Positions 1 through 9,338 of a DNA stretch of 64,000 nucleotides are shown piece after piece (positions within the stretch are counted from its first letter, which is position 1; each line of letters starts with the position of its first letter). Source of the stretch: Peribacillus sp. ACCC06369 (GTDB lineage: Bacteria; Bacillota; Bacilli; Bacillales; DSM-1321); the NCBI RefSeq assembly GCF_030348945.1, contig NZ_JAUCEN010000002.1, forward strand, positions 1,674,001 through 1,738,000. The letters run 5' to 3'. The notes under the pieces were generated by a model. The model was not told the DNA's origin and did not search any database. It saw only the letters and a program-made list of their open reading frames with translations. The position numbers and the translations under genes were made by a program.

Positions 1-37
1 TTTAAATAAGAAGGAGAAGCTTTGGAGGTGAGTGTTA

Positions 38-1036
38 ATGTCCGGGGAAATATTATCGCAAAATGAAATCGATGCTTTGTTATCGGCCATTTCCACAGGT
101 GAAATGGATGCAGATGATTTAAAGAAAGAAGAAGTAGAAAAAAGAGTGAAAGTTTACGACTTTAAAAGGGCCCTTCGGTTTTCAAAGGATCAAATCCGGA
201 GTTTGACCAGGATACACGAGAACTTTGCAAGGTTGCTGACCACATACTTTTCGGCTCAACTTAGGACATATGTTCAAATATCCGTTGCTTCGGCAGATCA
301 AATACCATACGAAGAGTTTATTCGATCAATCCCGAAAATGACCATCCTGAATGTGTTTGAGGTGCCACCCTTGGATGGACGTATCATTCTTGAGGTCAAC
401 CCGAATATCGCCTATTCCATGATGGATCGAGTTTTGGGCGGGCGGGGCATAAGTGTGAATAAGGTAGATAGTTTAACGGAAATAGAAACGAAAATCATGT
501 CGAATTTATTCGAGAAGGCTTTTGAAAATTTACAGGAGGCTTGGAGTACGATTGTTGAAATCGAACCGGTGATGACAGAGTTCGAGGTGAACCCACAATT
601 TCTTCAACTGGTTTCGCCAAACGATACTGTTGTTGTCATTTCCTTGAATACACAAATCGGCGAAACGAGCGGAATGATTAATATTTGCATTCCACACGTC
701 GTATTAGAACCAATCATACCAAAGTTATCTGCTCATTATTGGATGGAAAATTCCCAAAAGGAAAAAATCCCAGAGGAAATCATGATTTTGGAAAAGCGTA
801 TCAGAAACGCAGACCTTCCCATAATATCGGAACTTGGTTCTACGGATATCACCATCCAGGATTTTTTGCTGCTTGATGTTGGTGATGTCATTGATTTAAA
901 TAAGACAATAGATGAACCTTTGACGATTAAAATTGGAGGGGTCCCCAAATACAGTGGGCAGCCAGGAAAAGTGGGAAAAAAACACGCCATCCAGATTCTT
1001 GAAATTTTGAAAGGGGGAGACGAAGATGGTAAGTGA
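38..1036 (+). CDS. fliM: Flagellar motor switch protein FliM
   Basis: FliM is part of the C-ring at the cytoplasmic face of the flagellar motor. It receives phosphorylated CheY through its N-terminal peptide and switches the rotation sense. The 332-residue product opens with the CheY-binding signature LSQNEIDALL (residues 6-15). A CheC-like middle domain follows, then a SpoA domain at the C-terminus. I chose ATG 38 because a GGAGGTG ribosome site ends 7 nt before it; the in-frame GTG at 32 is too close to that site. Its end overlaps fliY by 11 bases, indicating translational coupling. The bases before it hold no complete gene and probably follow fliL. Confidence 0.97.
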   Translation: MSGEILSQNEIDALLSAISTGEMDADDLKKEEVEKRVKVYDFKRALRFSKDQIRSLTRIHENFARLLTTYFSAQLRTYVQISVASADQIPYEEFIRSIPKMTILNVFEVPPLDGRIILEVNPNIAYSMMDRVLGGRGISVNKVDSLTEIETKIMSNLFEKAFENLQEAWSTIVEIEPVMTEFEVNPQFLQLVSPNDTVVVISLNTQIGETSGMINICIPHVVLEPIIPKLSAHYWMENSQKEKIPEEIMILEKRIRNADLPIISELGSTDITIQDFLLLDVGDVIDLNKTIDEPLTIKIGGVPKYSGQPGKVGKKHAIQILEILKGGDEDGK

Positions 1037-2243
1037 TGAAATGCTTTCACAAGACGAGATAGATGCCCTTTTAAAAGGTACAAGTGATATAGAAGGTGAG
1101 GTGAACTCTCTTTCGATTGACGATTATTTATCAATGATGGAACTCGACGCCCTTGGTGAAATTGGTAATATCTCCTTCGGAAGTTCGGCCACTGCCCTAT
1201 CCACTTTGTTGAATCAGAAAGTGGATATCACCACCCCGACGGTTACCTTAATTGAAAGGGGACAGATCACGGAAGAATTTCCGCATCCGTATGTAGCGAT
1301 TCAAGTGCAATATACAGAAGGTTTCTCAGGTATTAATATGCTGGTCATCAAGCAGAGCGATGCTGCTATCATTGCAGATTTGATGCTTGGCGGTGATGGG
1401 GAGAATCCTTCTGACCTGCTGGGAGAAATTCAATTGAGTGCGGTCCAGGAAGCCATGAACCAGATGATGGGTTCTGCTGCGACATCGATGTCCACCATTT
1501 TTGGTAAAAAGGTGGATATTTCTCCTCCTAGCATAGATTTACTTAACTTTATAAAAGGACAAGGTGAAAATGCGATACCGGACGAGGATTTATTTGCGAA
1601 AATCTCGTTCCGTCTTCGTGTCGGTAACTTAATTGATTCCAGTATTATGCAATTGTTGCCAGTGGAATTTGCTAAAGGGTTAGTTTCTGAATTATTAAAG
1701 GGAACAAGCGATAGCGAACCTACCGATATGAAAACGCAAAAGGCACTAAGTGATCCAGTAACAAGCATTCCATCTCAGGAGCCGGCGGCAGTCCAGAACT
1801 CCCGGCCTACTCAATCGTCTAATGAATTTTATGGACAAGGGGGTTACCAACCCCAACCTACGAACCAAATACCGAATGTGCCGCAGCATTTTGGGGCTTC
1901 ATCCGTACCAACAGGGCAGCCGGTAAATGTTCAGCCTGCCAGTTTCACTAGTTTTCAGCCTTATCAGCTTCAAGAGTCTGAATCGAAAAATCTCAGTATG
2001 CTGATGGATATCCCTTTGCAAGTAACTGTGGAGCTTGGGAGAACGAAGCGCTCAGTCAAGGATATTTTGGAGCTGTCATCCGGATCTATCATCGAATTGG
2101 ATAAATTAGCAGGCGAGCCAGTGGATATCCTGGTAAACAGCCGCTTGATAGCAAAAGGTGAGGTAGTGGTGATTGATGAAAATTTTGGAGTGCGTGTTAC
2201 GGATATCATGAGTCAAAGTGAAAGATTAAATAAAATCAGGTAA
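1026..2243 (+). CDS. fliY: Flagellar motor switch phosphatase FliY
   Basis: FliY is the FliN-type switch component of Bacillus-like bacteria that also dephosphorylates CheY-P. The 405-residue protein has three parts. An N-terminal LSQDEIDALL peptide resembles that of FliM. A CheC-family domain (about 35-215) carries two phosphatase helices, one with EIGNISFGSS near residue 45 and one with EAMNQMMGSA near 145. After a long Gln/Pro-rich linker (about 220-315) comes a FliN/SpoA domain at the C-terminus. Both active helices keep the E-x2-N pattern expected for activity. The start ATG lies inside the fliM end. Confidence 0.96.
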   Translation: MVSDEMLSQDEIDALLKGTSDIEGEVNSLSIDDYLSMMELDALGEIGNISFGSSATALSTLLNQKVDITTPTVTLIERGQITEEFPHPYVAIQVQYTEGFSGINMLVIKQSDAAIIADLMLGGDGENPSDLLGEIQLSAVQEAMNQMMGSAATSMSTIFGKKVDISPPSIDLLNFIKGQGENAIPDEDLFAKISFRLRVGNLIDSSIMQLLPVEFAKGLVSELLKGTSDSEPTDMKTQKALSDPVTSIPSQEPAAVQNSRPTQSSNEFYGQGGYQPQPTNQIPNVPQHFGASSVPTGQPVNVQPASFTSFQPYQLQESESKNLSMLMDIPLQVTVELGRTKRSVKDILELSSGSIIELDKLAGEPVDILVNSRLIAKGEVVVIDENFGVRVTDIMSQSERLNKIR

Positions 2244-2260
2244 TTTGGGGGACGAAAATA

Positions 2261-2623
2261 ATGGCTAATAGAATTTTAATTGTGGACGATGCAGCATTTA
2301 TGAGAATGATGATAAAGGATATCCTTTCTAAAAATGGTTTTGAAATAGTAGGGGAAGCAGCGGATGGTGCCCAAGCAGTGGAAAAATATAAAGAAACGCA
2401 TCCGGATCTTGTAACGATGGATATTACTATGCCTGAAATGGATGGAATTACAGCATTAAAGGAAATTAAAAAGGTAAATCCTCAAGCGAAGGTCATTATG
2501 TGTTCAGCAATGGGGCAACAAGCCATGGTCATTGATGCAATCCAGGCGGGCGCAAAAGACTTTATCGTGAAGCCATTCCAGGCAGACCGGGTGTTGGAAG
2601 CCATAAATAAAGCATTAAGTTAA
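2261..2623 (+). CDS. cheY: Chemotaxis response regulator CheY
   Basis: Single-domain response regulator of 120 residues. CheA phosphorylates it, and CheY-P binds FliM at the motor. Receiver landmarks are all present: acidic pair D9/D10, phosphorylation site D54 in VTMDITMPEMDG, S82 in the switch position, and K104 in IVKPF. It sits between fliY and the export genes, as in B. subtilis. A good ribosome site (GGGGGAC) precedes the ATG. Confidence 0.97.
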   Translation: MANRILIVDDAAFMRMMIKDILSKNGFEIVGEAADGAQAVEKYKETHPDLVTMDITMPEMDGITALKEIKKVNPQAKVIMCSAMGQQAMVIDAIQAGAKDFIVKPFQADRVLEAINKALS

Positions 2624-2638
2624 GAGGGTGTCTTCATA

Positions 2639-3301
2639 TTGTTGTTTTTTATTAAAAAATGGCTTCAGGCCACACTGCTGATAGCAGTAATCTTTTCAGG
2701 GGCCATACAGGCCCATGCAGAAGATCTTGAAAAAACGGTGAAGGATGTTTATGAACAGCCAGATGATTTAAAAGTGGATAAGGATGAATCAAAAGACTCG
2801 CAATCTACCAACCAGGCTACGAATCCAAATAAAGTGGGGATAACCGTTTGGGAGTTTCTGAGGATGATTTTTGCTACCATTTTTGTAGTTGCGCTTCTAT
2901 ATATCCTATTAAAGTTCATCAATAAAAAAAGTAAATCGTATCAAAAGGCAAATTCAGTGGAGAATTTAGGCGGTACGAGCCTTGGCGCAAATCGTTCTGT
3001 CCAGCTTGTTAAAGTCGGCGGGCGAATATTGGTGATCGGGGTTGGCGAAAATATTCAACTCTTGAAAGAAATAGATAATCCTGAGGAATATGAGCAGCTT
3101 TTGAAAGATTACAACGATAAGATGGATCAAATGATCCAGCCTGGAGAATTTGCAATTAAGGTGAAACATAAGTTGTTGAAGAAAAGAGAACCCGAAACCG
3201 CAAGTTTCTCTACAGAGTTCAAAAATCAACTCGATCAAATGTCTGATAGTAGGAAGAAGCTGTTAAATGAGCTTGAAAGGAAAGGGAGAGACAATGAATG
3301 A
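2639..3301 (+). CDS. fliO: Flagellar export assembly protein FliO/FliZ
   Basis: Membrane factor that helps assemble the FliP-FliQ-FliR export gate; older Bacillus literature calls it FliZ. The 220-residue protein starts at TTG 2639 with GAGGGTG upstream. It has an N-terminal hydrophobic segment resembling a signal peptide ending in AQAHA-like residues. An acidic, extracellular-like stretch follows, then one transmembrane segment at about 75-95, and a cytoplasmic tail with the FliO-type pattern NRSVQLVKVGGR. The 3' end overlaps fliP by 8 bases. Assignment rests on this layout plus operon position; sequence conservation in the family is low. Confidence 0.88.
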   Translation: MLFFIKKWLQATLLIAVIFSGAIQAHAEDLEKTVKDVYEQPDDLKVDKDESKDSQSTNQATNPNKVGITVWEFLRMIFATIFVVALLYILLKFINKKSKSYQKANSVENLGGTSLGANRSVQLVKVGGRILVIGVGENIQLLKEIDNPEEYEQLLKDYNDKMDQMIQPGEFAIKVKHKLLKKREPETASFSTEFKNQLDQMSDSRKKLLNELERKGRDNE

Positions 3302-3959
3302 GTTCATGGAGTTTTTTAATAACAGTGATCCCACTAATGTCTCTACTTCCGTCAAACTTGTTCTTCTAATGACCGTTTTATCGCTGGCGCCAAGCATATT
3401 GATCTTGATGACCTGTTTTACAAGAATCATCATTGTCCTGAGTTTTGTGAGAACGTCGCTAGCTACACAGCAGATGCCGCCGAATCAGGTGTTGGTCGGC
3501 CTGGCTCTTTTCATGACATTCTTCATAATGGCACCGACTTTTCAGGAAGTGAATGAAAAGGCATTAACCCCGTTATTTAATGAAGAAATAGATTTAGAAG
3601 AGGCATATGTACAGGCCTCGATACCTTTTAAGCAATTCATGAGTGCCCATACTAGGCAAAAGGATTTGGAGTTATTCTTGGAGTATGCCAAGGTTGATAA
3701 GCCGGAAACGATACAGGACATTCCCTTGACTGCCTTTGTACCAGCTTTTGCAATCAGTGAAATCAAAACAGCTTTTCAAATAGGTTTTATGATTTTCATT
3801 CCATTTTTGGTTATTGATATGGTCGTTGCAAGTGTCTTGATGTCGATGGGTATGATGATGTTGCCGCCGGTCATGATTTCACTGCCATTTAAAATCCTCC
3901 TTTTCATTCTTGTTGACGGATGGTATTTAGTAGTGAAGTCATTATTACAGAGTTTTTAA
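3294..3959 (+). CDS. fliP: Flagellar export gate protein FliP
   Basis: Core subunit of the flagellar type III export gate in the cytoplasmic membrane. The 221-residue product matches the B. subtilis length. It shows the family pattern LMTCFTRIIIVLSFVRTSLATQ near residues 35-60 and the C-terminal FKILLFILVDGWYL. Several hydrophobic segments span the membrane. ATG 3294 follows GGGAGAG; an in-frame TTG 27 bases upstream lacks a better site. It overlaps the end of fliO. Confidence 0.97.
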   Translation: MNEFMEFFNNSDPTNVSTSVKLVLLMTVLSLAPSILILMTCFTRIIIVLSFVRTSLATQQMPPNQVLVGLALFMTFFIMAPTFQEVNEKALTPLFNEEIDLEEAYVQASIPFKQFMSAHTRQKDLELFLEYAKVDKPETIQDIPLTAFVPAFAISEIKTAFQIGFMIFIPFLVIDMVVASVLMSMGMMMLPPVMISLPFKILLFILVDGWYLVVKSLLQSF

Positions 3960-3973
3960 GCAGGTGAGAAAAA

Positions 3974-4243
3974 ATGAGTGCAGAGTTTGTTGTTGATGTA
4001 GCAGAAAAAGGAATTTATATGGTATTGATTATCGCAGGCCCATTGATGGTAATCGCTCTTATTGTAGGGCTATTAGTAAGCATCTTTCAGGCGACTACAC
4101 AGATTCAGGAACAAACCTTGGCTTTTGTTCCAAAAATCGTGGCCGTCTTATTGGGTCTCATACTATTGGCTCCATGGATGCTGAGCCATCTATTATCATA
4201 TGCAAATGAAATATTCGGTAATCTGAATCGATTTGTAGGGTAG
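3974..4243 (+). CDS. fliQ: Flagellar export gate protein FliQ
   Basis: Small membrane subunit (89 residues, two transmembrane helices) of the FliP-FliQ-FliR export gate. The family pattern LIVGLLVSIFQATTQIQEQTL (about 25-45) between the helices is clear. It follows fliP by 14 bases with an AGGTGAG ribosome site and is followed by fliR after 3 bases. Confidence 0.96.
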   Translation: MSAEFVVDVAEKGIYMVLIIAGPLMVIALIVGLLVSIFQATTQIQEQTLAFVPKIVAVLLGLILLAPWMLSHLLSYANEIFGNLNRFVG

Positions 4244-4246
4244 GGC

Positions 4247-5023
4247 ATGGAGGAATTATTTCCGCACTTTCCCGCCTTTTTATTAATTGTGGTCAGGGTC
4301 ACTACGTTTTTTGTGGCTATGCCGATTTTTTCGTACCGTTCAATACCGGTACAACATCGAGTGGGGCTTGGGGTCTTCCTTGCCTGGATCATGTACTTTA
4401 CCATTGAAGCCCCGATTCTGGACTTGGATGTCACATTTTATTTATTAATCATAAAGGAAGCAGTTGTTGGGCTCTTCATTGGGTTTGCTGCCTATATGAT
4501 TTTATCGGCCGTTCAAATCGCTGGAGGATTGATTGATTTTCAAATGGGTTTTTCAATTGCCAATGTCATCGATCCCCAAACTGGGGTACAAAGCCCGTTG
4601 ATGGGACAATATCTTTATACAATCGCTTTATTATTCCTATTGAGTACTAACGGCCATCATTTGCTTTTGGACGGAATCTTTTATAGTTATCAGTTCATCC
4701 CGATTGACCAATTATTTGTACCATTCGGAAATAATACACTGATAGAATATTTGGCCAAAGCTTTCAGCAAAGCTTTCATGATTGCTTTTCAAATGTCCAT
4801 ACCTGTAGTGGGAAGTATTTTCTTAGTGGATGTCACTCTAGGGATCCTTGCTAGGACAGTCCCTCAATTAAATGTGTTCGTTGTCGGAATTCCAGTGAAA
4901 ATCATAGCCGGCTTAGCGGTTATCGTACTGGTGATGGGGATGATGATGACGGTTGTCACCCAACTCTTCAATTTCTTGCTTTTGACTATGCGTCAACTAA
5001 TGCAGTTGATCGGAGGCGTTTAA
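4247..5023 (+). CDS. fliR: Flagellar export gate protein FliR
   Basis: Third integral subunit of the export gate, 258 residues with about six transmembrane helices. Family features include the YRSIPVQHRVGLG-like loop near residues 26-40 and the conserved GGLIDFQMGFSIANVIDP stretch near 90-110. It begins 3 bases after fliQ and ends one base before flhB, so translation is probably coupled. Confidence 0.96.
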   Translation: MEELFPHFPAFLLIVVRVTTFFVAMPIFSYRSIPVQHRVGLGVFLAWIMYFTIEAPILDLDVTFYLLIIKEAVVGLFIGFAAYMILSAVQIAGGLIDFQMGFSIANVIDPQTGVQSPLMGQYLYTIALLFLLSTNGHHLLLDGIFYSYQFIPIDQLFVPFGNNTLIEYLAKAFSKAFMIAFQMSIPVVGSIFLVDVTLGILARTVPQLNVFVVGIPVKIIAGLAVIVLVMGMMMTVVTQLFNFLLLTMRQLMQLIGGV

Positions 5024-5024
5024 T

Positions 5025-6107
5025 ATGGAGAGGTTCCAGCTGGATTTACAGTTTTTCGCTGGTGAGAAGACCGAAAAGGCGACTCCAAAAAAACGTCAGG
5101 ATTCGAAGAAAAAAGGTCAGGTGGCAAAGAGTCAGGATGTAAATACCTCTGTTAATTTAATTGCCGTGCTTTCAGTGCTACTGCTTATGGGACCTTACAT
5201 GTATAATCACCTGCTTGGTCTCATGAAAGAATATCTGCAGCATTTTACCTTGACTGGATTCAGCGAGGAGAATATACAAATTATCATGATTGATGTTTTA
5301 AAGGAGATGGGTCTTATTCTTGGACCGGTTTTTACGGCAGCGATAGTGGCTGGAGTATTGGCTAATGTCATGCAAATCGGTTTTTTGTTTTCGACTGAAT
5401 CCATTCAGTTCAAACTTGAAAAATTGGATCCCATTAAAGGGTTCAAACGAATTTTTTCAATGAGGGCCATTGTTGAATTTTTGAAATCCATTCTTAAAAT
5501 ATCATTTGTTGGTTTTGTTGCCTTTAATGTACTTTGGCAGCGCATGGACGAAATTATGATTTTATCACAGATTTCTGTGGAAGCAGCGATGGCAACATTG
5601 GCGGATATTACGATTAAAGTAGGATTTTATGCTGCCGTGGCTTTATTGTTCATTGCTCTTTTGGACTATTTGTATCAAAAATATGACTTTGAAAAAAACA
5701 TCCGGATGTCCAAACAGGATATTAAGGATGAGTATAAAAATTCCGAAGGGGACCCTCTTATCAAATCCAAGATTAGGCAAAAGCAAAGGCAGATTGCCGC
5801 TCAAAGAATGATGCAGGAAATTCCCAATGCGGATGTCGTAATCACTAACCCGACGCATTTTGCAATTGCTTTAAAATACGATGAAGATAAGGCAGAGGCT
5901 CCGTACGTAGTGGCAAAAGGCGTTGATTTTGTTGCTCAGAAAATTAAATTCATTGCTAAAGAAAACGATGTGATCATGGTGGAAAATCGGCCTTTGGCCA
6001 GGTCTTTATATGATCAAGCTGAATTAGGCCAGGCAATACCTGAGGAGTTCTTTAAGGCGGTCGCTGAAATACTGGCCTTTGTATATAAAACCAAAGGTAA
6101 ACTGTAA
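5025..6107 (+). CDS. flhB: Flagellar export switch protein FlhB
   Basis: Export-gate protein that switches substrate specificity from rod/hook to filament proteins by autocleavage. The 360-residue protein has a charged N-terminus (GEKTEKATPKKRQDSKKKGQ), four transmembrane segments, and a cytoplasmic domain with the self-cleavage motif NPTH at residues 275-278. The Asn and Pro needed for cleavage are intact. It starts directly after fliR. Confidence 0.97.
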   Translation: MERFQLDLQFFAGEKTEKATPKKRQDSKKKGQVAKSQDVNTSVNLIAVLSVLLLMGPYMYNHLLGLMKEYLQHFTLTGFSEENIQIIMIDVLKEMGLILGPVFTAAIVAGVLANVMQIGFLFSTESIQFKLEKLDPIKGFKRIFSMRAIVEFLKSILKISFVGFVAFNVLWQRMDEIMILSQISVEAAMATLADITIKVGFYAAVALLFIALLDYLYQKYDFEKNIRMSKQDIKDEYKNSEGDPLIKSKIRQKQRQIAAQRMMQEIPNADVVITNPTHFAIALKYDEDKAEAPYVVAKGVDFVAQKIKFIAKENDVIMVENRPLARSLYDQAELGQAIPEEFFKAVAEILAFVYKTKGKL

Positions 6108-6147
6108 AGAAGTATTAGGGTAACCCGTTAGTTAGGAGAGAAAAAAC

Positions 6148-8184
6148 ATGCGAGCAAGAGATTTGGTTGTTATATCGAGCGTCATCATGATCGTTGCCAT
6201 GTTGGTCATTCCATTGCCAACATGGTTGTTAAGTATTTTACTCCTTTTAAATATCTCTCTTGCGCTGCTGGTTCTATTGACTACGATGAATATGAAAGAA
6301 CCTCTCGAATTTTCAATCTTTCCTTCCTTGCTCCTTTTACTGACATTGTTCAGGCTGGGGTTGAATGTTTCGACGACTCGTGCCATTTTGACCTATGGTG
6401 ATGCTGGAGGAGTTGTAGAAACCTTTGGATCGTTTGTAGTCGGAGGTAACGTGCTTGTGGGATTAGTTGTATTCATCATTTTGGTCATCATCAATTTCAT
6501 CGTCATCACGAAAGGATCCGAACGGGTCTCGGAGGTAGCGGCAAGGTTTACACTGGATGCGATGCCAGGGAAACAGATGGCCATTGATGCAGATTTAAAT
6601 GCTGGGATGATCTCCGAAAACGAAGCACGTGCCAGAAGGGAAAAAATTAGTAACGAAGCAGACTTTTATGGATCCATGGATGGAGCGAGTAAGTTTGTTA
6701 AAGGGGATGCCATAGCGGGCATCATCATAGTCATCATTAACTTGATTTTCGGTATGATCATTGGCGTCATGCAATTGGACATGAGTTTTGGAGAGTCCGC
6801 CGTACATTTTTCCATGTTATCGGTTGGTGACGGAATCGTGAGTCAGGTACCTGCCTTATTGATTTCCACAGCTACGGGAATAGTCGTAACCCGGGCAGCC
6901 TCGAATGGAAACCTCGGTGCGGATATTGTTGAACAGTTATTTCAATTTCCTAAAATGCTTTACCTGACAGCAGCGACCATTTTCCTTTTAGGGTTATTCA
7001 CGCCCATTTCCGACTTATTCACCTTACCGATTGCTGCTTTATTAGTCGTTGGCGGGTATTCGATTTCAAGGATACCGCAGCAGGATGAAAGGGAAATACT
7101 AGAAATGGAAGAAGTGCTGGAAACCGATGAAATGAAAAGTCCAGAAAGCGTCGTTAACCTTTTAAATGTCGACCCGATCGAATTTGAGTTTGGATATGGA
7201 TTGATTCCGCTTGCGGATGCCAATCAAGGTGGAGACCTACTGGACCGAGTCGTCATGATTCGCAGGCAGCTTGCAATTGAATTGGGGCTCGTGATTCCTG
7301 TCGTCAGAATACGTGATAACATTCAGTTGAATCCTAATGAGTATCGGCTGAAAATTAAGGGAAGTGTCATGGCAAAGGGGGAATTGCTCCTTAATCATTT
7401 CTTGGCCATGAGTCCAGGGATTGAGGATGATTCAATAGAAGGAATCGATACGATAGAGCCGTCCTTCGGTTTACCCGCCAAATGGATCACGGATGATATG
7501 AAAGAACATGCCGAGATGATGGGATATACAGTTGTAGACCCGCCAAGTGTAGTATCCACACACTTGACGGAAGTCATAAAGGCCAATGCACAGGAACTAC
7601 TGGGCAGGCAGGAAACGAAACAATTAATCGATCATCTCCATGAATCCTCACCTATCCTAGTAGAGGAAGTCACTCCGAATCCGTTGTCTATAGGAGATGT
7701 ACAAAAGGTATTGGCAAAATTATTGAAGGAAAAAGTTTCTATAAGGAACTTACCGATCATTTTCGAAACACTTGCTGATTATGGCAAGTTATCGACTGAC
7801 ACAGACTTGCTTACTGAGTATGTAAGACAGAATTTAGCTAGACAGATTACGAATTCTTTTATTACGGATGAAAATAGAATTAAAGTCATAACATTATCGG
7901 GCAAAGTGGAAAAGACCATCGCGGATGGTGTACAGCAAACCGAACATGGTAACTTTTTATCATTGGATCCAACTATATCGCAATCCATATTGGAGGCAAT
8001 TGCAGCCAAATTGGAAGAGTTGACGTTAATGGATCACCAACCGATCTTACTCTGCTCTCCAGCAGTAAGGATGTATGTACGGCAATTAACTGAACGTTAT
8101 TTTCCCAATGTACCGATTCTTTCATACAATGAACACGAATCGAATGTAGAAGTACAAAGTGTAGGGGTGGTGAATGTCGATTGA
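6148..8184 (+). CDS. flhA: Flagellar export apparatus protein FlhA
   Basis: Largest export-gate component. It forms a nonameric ring whose cytoplasmic domain docks chaperone-substrate complexes. The 678-residue protein has about eight transmembrane segments in residues 1-310. The family loop LTLFRLGLNVSTTRAIL is near residue 65, and PGKQMAIDADLNAGMI is near 140. A soluble C-terminal domain completes it. A ribosome site (AGGAGAG) precedes ATG 6148. Its stop overlaps the TTG start of flhF by 4 bases. Confidence 0.97.
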   Translation: MRARDLVVISSVIMIVAMLVIPLPTWLLSILLLLNISLALLVLLTTMNMKEPLEFSIFPSLLLLLTLFRLGLNVSTTRAILTYGDAGGVVETFGSFVVGGNVLVGLVVFIILVIINFIVITKGSERVSEVAARFTLDAMPGKQMAIDADLNAGMISENEARARREKISNEADFYGSMDGASKFVKGDAIAGIIIVIINLIFGMIIGVMQLDMSFGESAVHFSMLSVGDGIVSQVPALLISTATGIVVTRAASNGNLGADIVEQLFQFPKMLYLTAATIFLLGLFTPISDLFTLPIAALLVVGGYSISRIPQQDEREILEMEEVLETDEMKSPESVVNLLNVDPIEFEFGYGLIPLADANQGGDLLDRVVMIRRQLAIELGLVIPVVRIRDNIQLNPNEYRLKIKGSVMAKGELLLNHFLAMSPGIEDDSIEGIDTIEPSFGLPAKWITDDMKEHAEMMGYTVVDPPSVVSTHLTEVIKANAQELLGRQETKQLIDHLHESSPILVEEVTPNPLSIGDVQKVLAKLLKEKVSIRNLPIIFETLADYGKLSTDTDLLTEYVRQNLARQITNSFITDENRIKVITLSGKVEKTIADGVQQTEHGNFLSLDPTISQSILEAIAAKLEELTLMDHQPILLCSPAVRMYVRQLTERYFPNVPILSYNEHESNVEVQSVGVVNVD

Positions 8185-9338
8185 AGGTAAAGAAATATTT
8201 GGCACCATCTATGAACGAGGCGATGAAGCGAATAAGGGGTGAACTAGGCAGTGATGCGGTCATCTTAAGTGCAAAGGCTGTATATAATGGTGGTTTCCTA
8301 GGTTTATTCAAAAAGAGGAATATTGAAGTGATTGCAGCCATAGACCCGGTTTCCCAGCCTATCCAAATGAAAATCAAACAGAAATCGAAAAAGTTGCCAG
8401 CGAAACCGGAAGTGGCAAGTCATGCCACTGATACGAATGAAGGTAATAGGGAAAGTGCTGATTTATTAACAGAAATCGAAGGTTTGAAAGATATGATCAA
8501 GAGTTTACAAATCTATTCACCTGATAGAAAATATCCAGGGAAACTGCAAAAAATCCACGATTACCTAACAGAGCAGGAAGTGGATATATCACTTCGGTCT
8601 CAAATCATGGATGAACTATTTGAGAAATGGTTCGTTTTCAAACAACAATCTACAGATGAAGAGGTTCAAGTTTGGTTGGAAGAAGCCATGTTCGGGATTT
8701 TGGAAAAGGTTGAAAACGGAAAACCTGGGCTGCAAAAAAAGTATATTAATATTGTTGGTCCAACAGGTGTGGGAAAGACGACAACCCTTGCAAAAGTAGC
8801 TGCGGAAACCATGTTGAAGCATGATAAAAAGGTGGCTTTCATTACGACGGATACGTACAGGATTGCTGCAATAGATCAGCTTAAGACATATGCAAAGATT
8901 TTAAACGTTCCAATTGAAGTCGCTTATAATTTGGAAGATTTCAAAAGGGCAACTGAACGTTTCTCCCATTATGATTATGTTTTTATTGATACGGCCGGGA
9001 GAAATTTCCGTAACCCTCAATACGTTAAGGATCTTAATGAAATCATCCATTTTACAGCTGAGATGGAAACCTATTTAGTTTTGTCATTAACCTCTAAACA
9101 AAAGGATATGGAAGATATTTATCGACAGTTTGCTACGATACCGATTAAACAGGTCATTTTTACAAAAGCGGACGAAACTTCCACTTTCGGGGCTATATTC
9201 AATTTTATACACACTCATGAAGTAGGAGCCGCTTTTATAACAGATGGACAGAATGTGCCAGACGATATTGAAATAGCTACATCATCACAGTTATTGAAAA
9301 TGATTTTTGGGGCTAAAAAATATGAAAGATCAAGCTGA
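8181..9338 (+). CDS. flhF: Flagellar placement GTPase FlhF
   Basis: SRP-type GTPase related to Ffh and FtsY that sets where flagella form. The 385-residue protein has a basic N-terminal region, a helical N domain and a G domain with the P-loop GPTGVGKT at about 193-200. It also shows the DTAGR motif and TKADE for guanine recognition. It starts at TTG 8181 in a TTGA overlap with flhA. FlhG, its GTPase activator, is encoded next and overlaps it by 17 bases. Confidence 0.96.
   Translation: MKVKKYLAPSMNEAMKRIRGELGSDAVILSAKAVYNGGFLGLFKKRNIEVIAAIDPVSQPIQMKIKQKSKKLPAKPEVASHATDTNEGNRESADLLTEIEGLKDMIKSLQIYSPDRKYPGKLQKIHDYLTEQEVDISLRSQIMDELFEKWFVFKQQSTDEEVQVWLEEAMFGILEKVENGKPGLQKKYINIVGPTGVGKTTTLAKVAAETMLKHDKKVAFITTDTYRIAAIDQLKTYAKILNVPIEVAYNLEDFKRATERFSHYDYVFIDTAGRNFRNPQYVKDLNEIIHFTAEMETYLVLSLTSKQKDMEDIYRQFATIPIKQVIFTKADETSTFGAIFNFIHTHEVGAAFITDGQNVPDDIEIATSSQLLKMIFGAKKYERSS

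Noticed and set aside
736..1134. Minus-strand frame opposite the fliM/fliY junction
   Set aside because: It is antisense to two clearly conserved genes, has no ribosome site and no recognisable domain. The same applies to the other minus-strand frames except 55242-55544.
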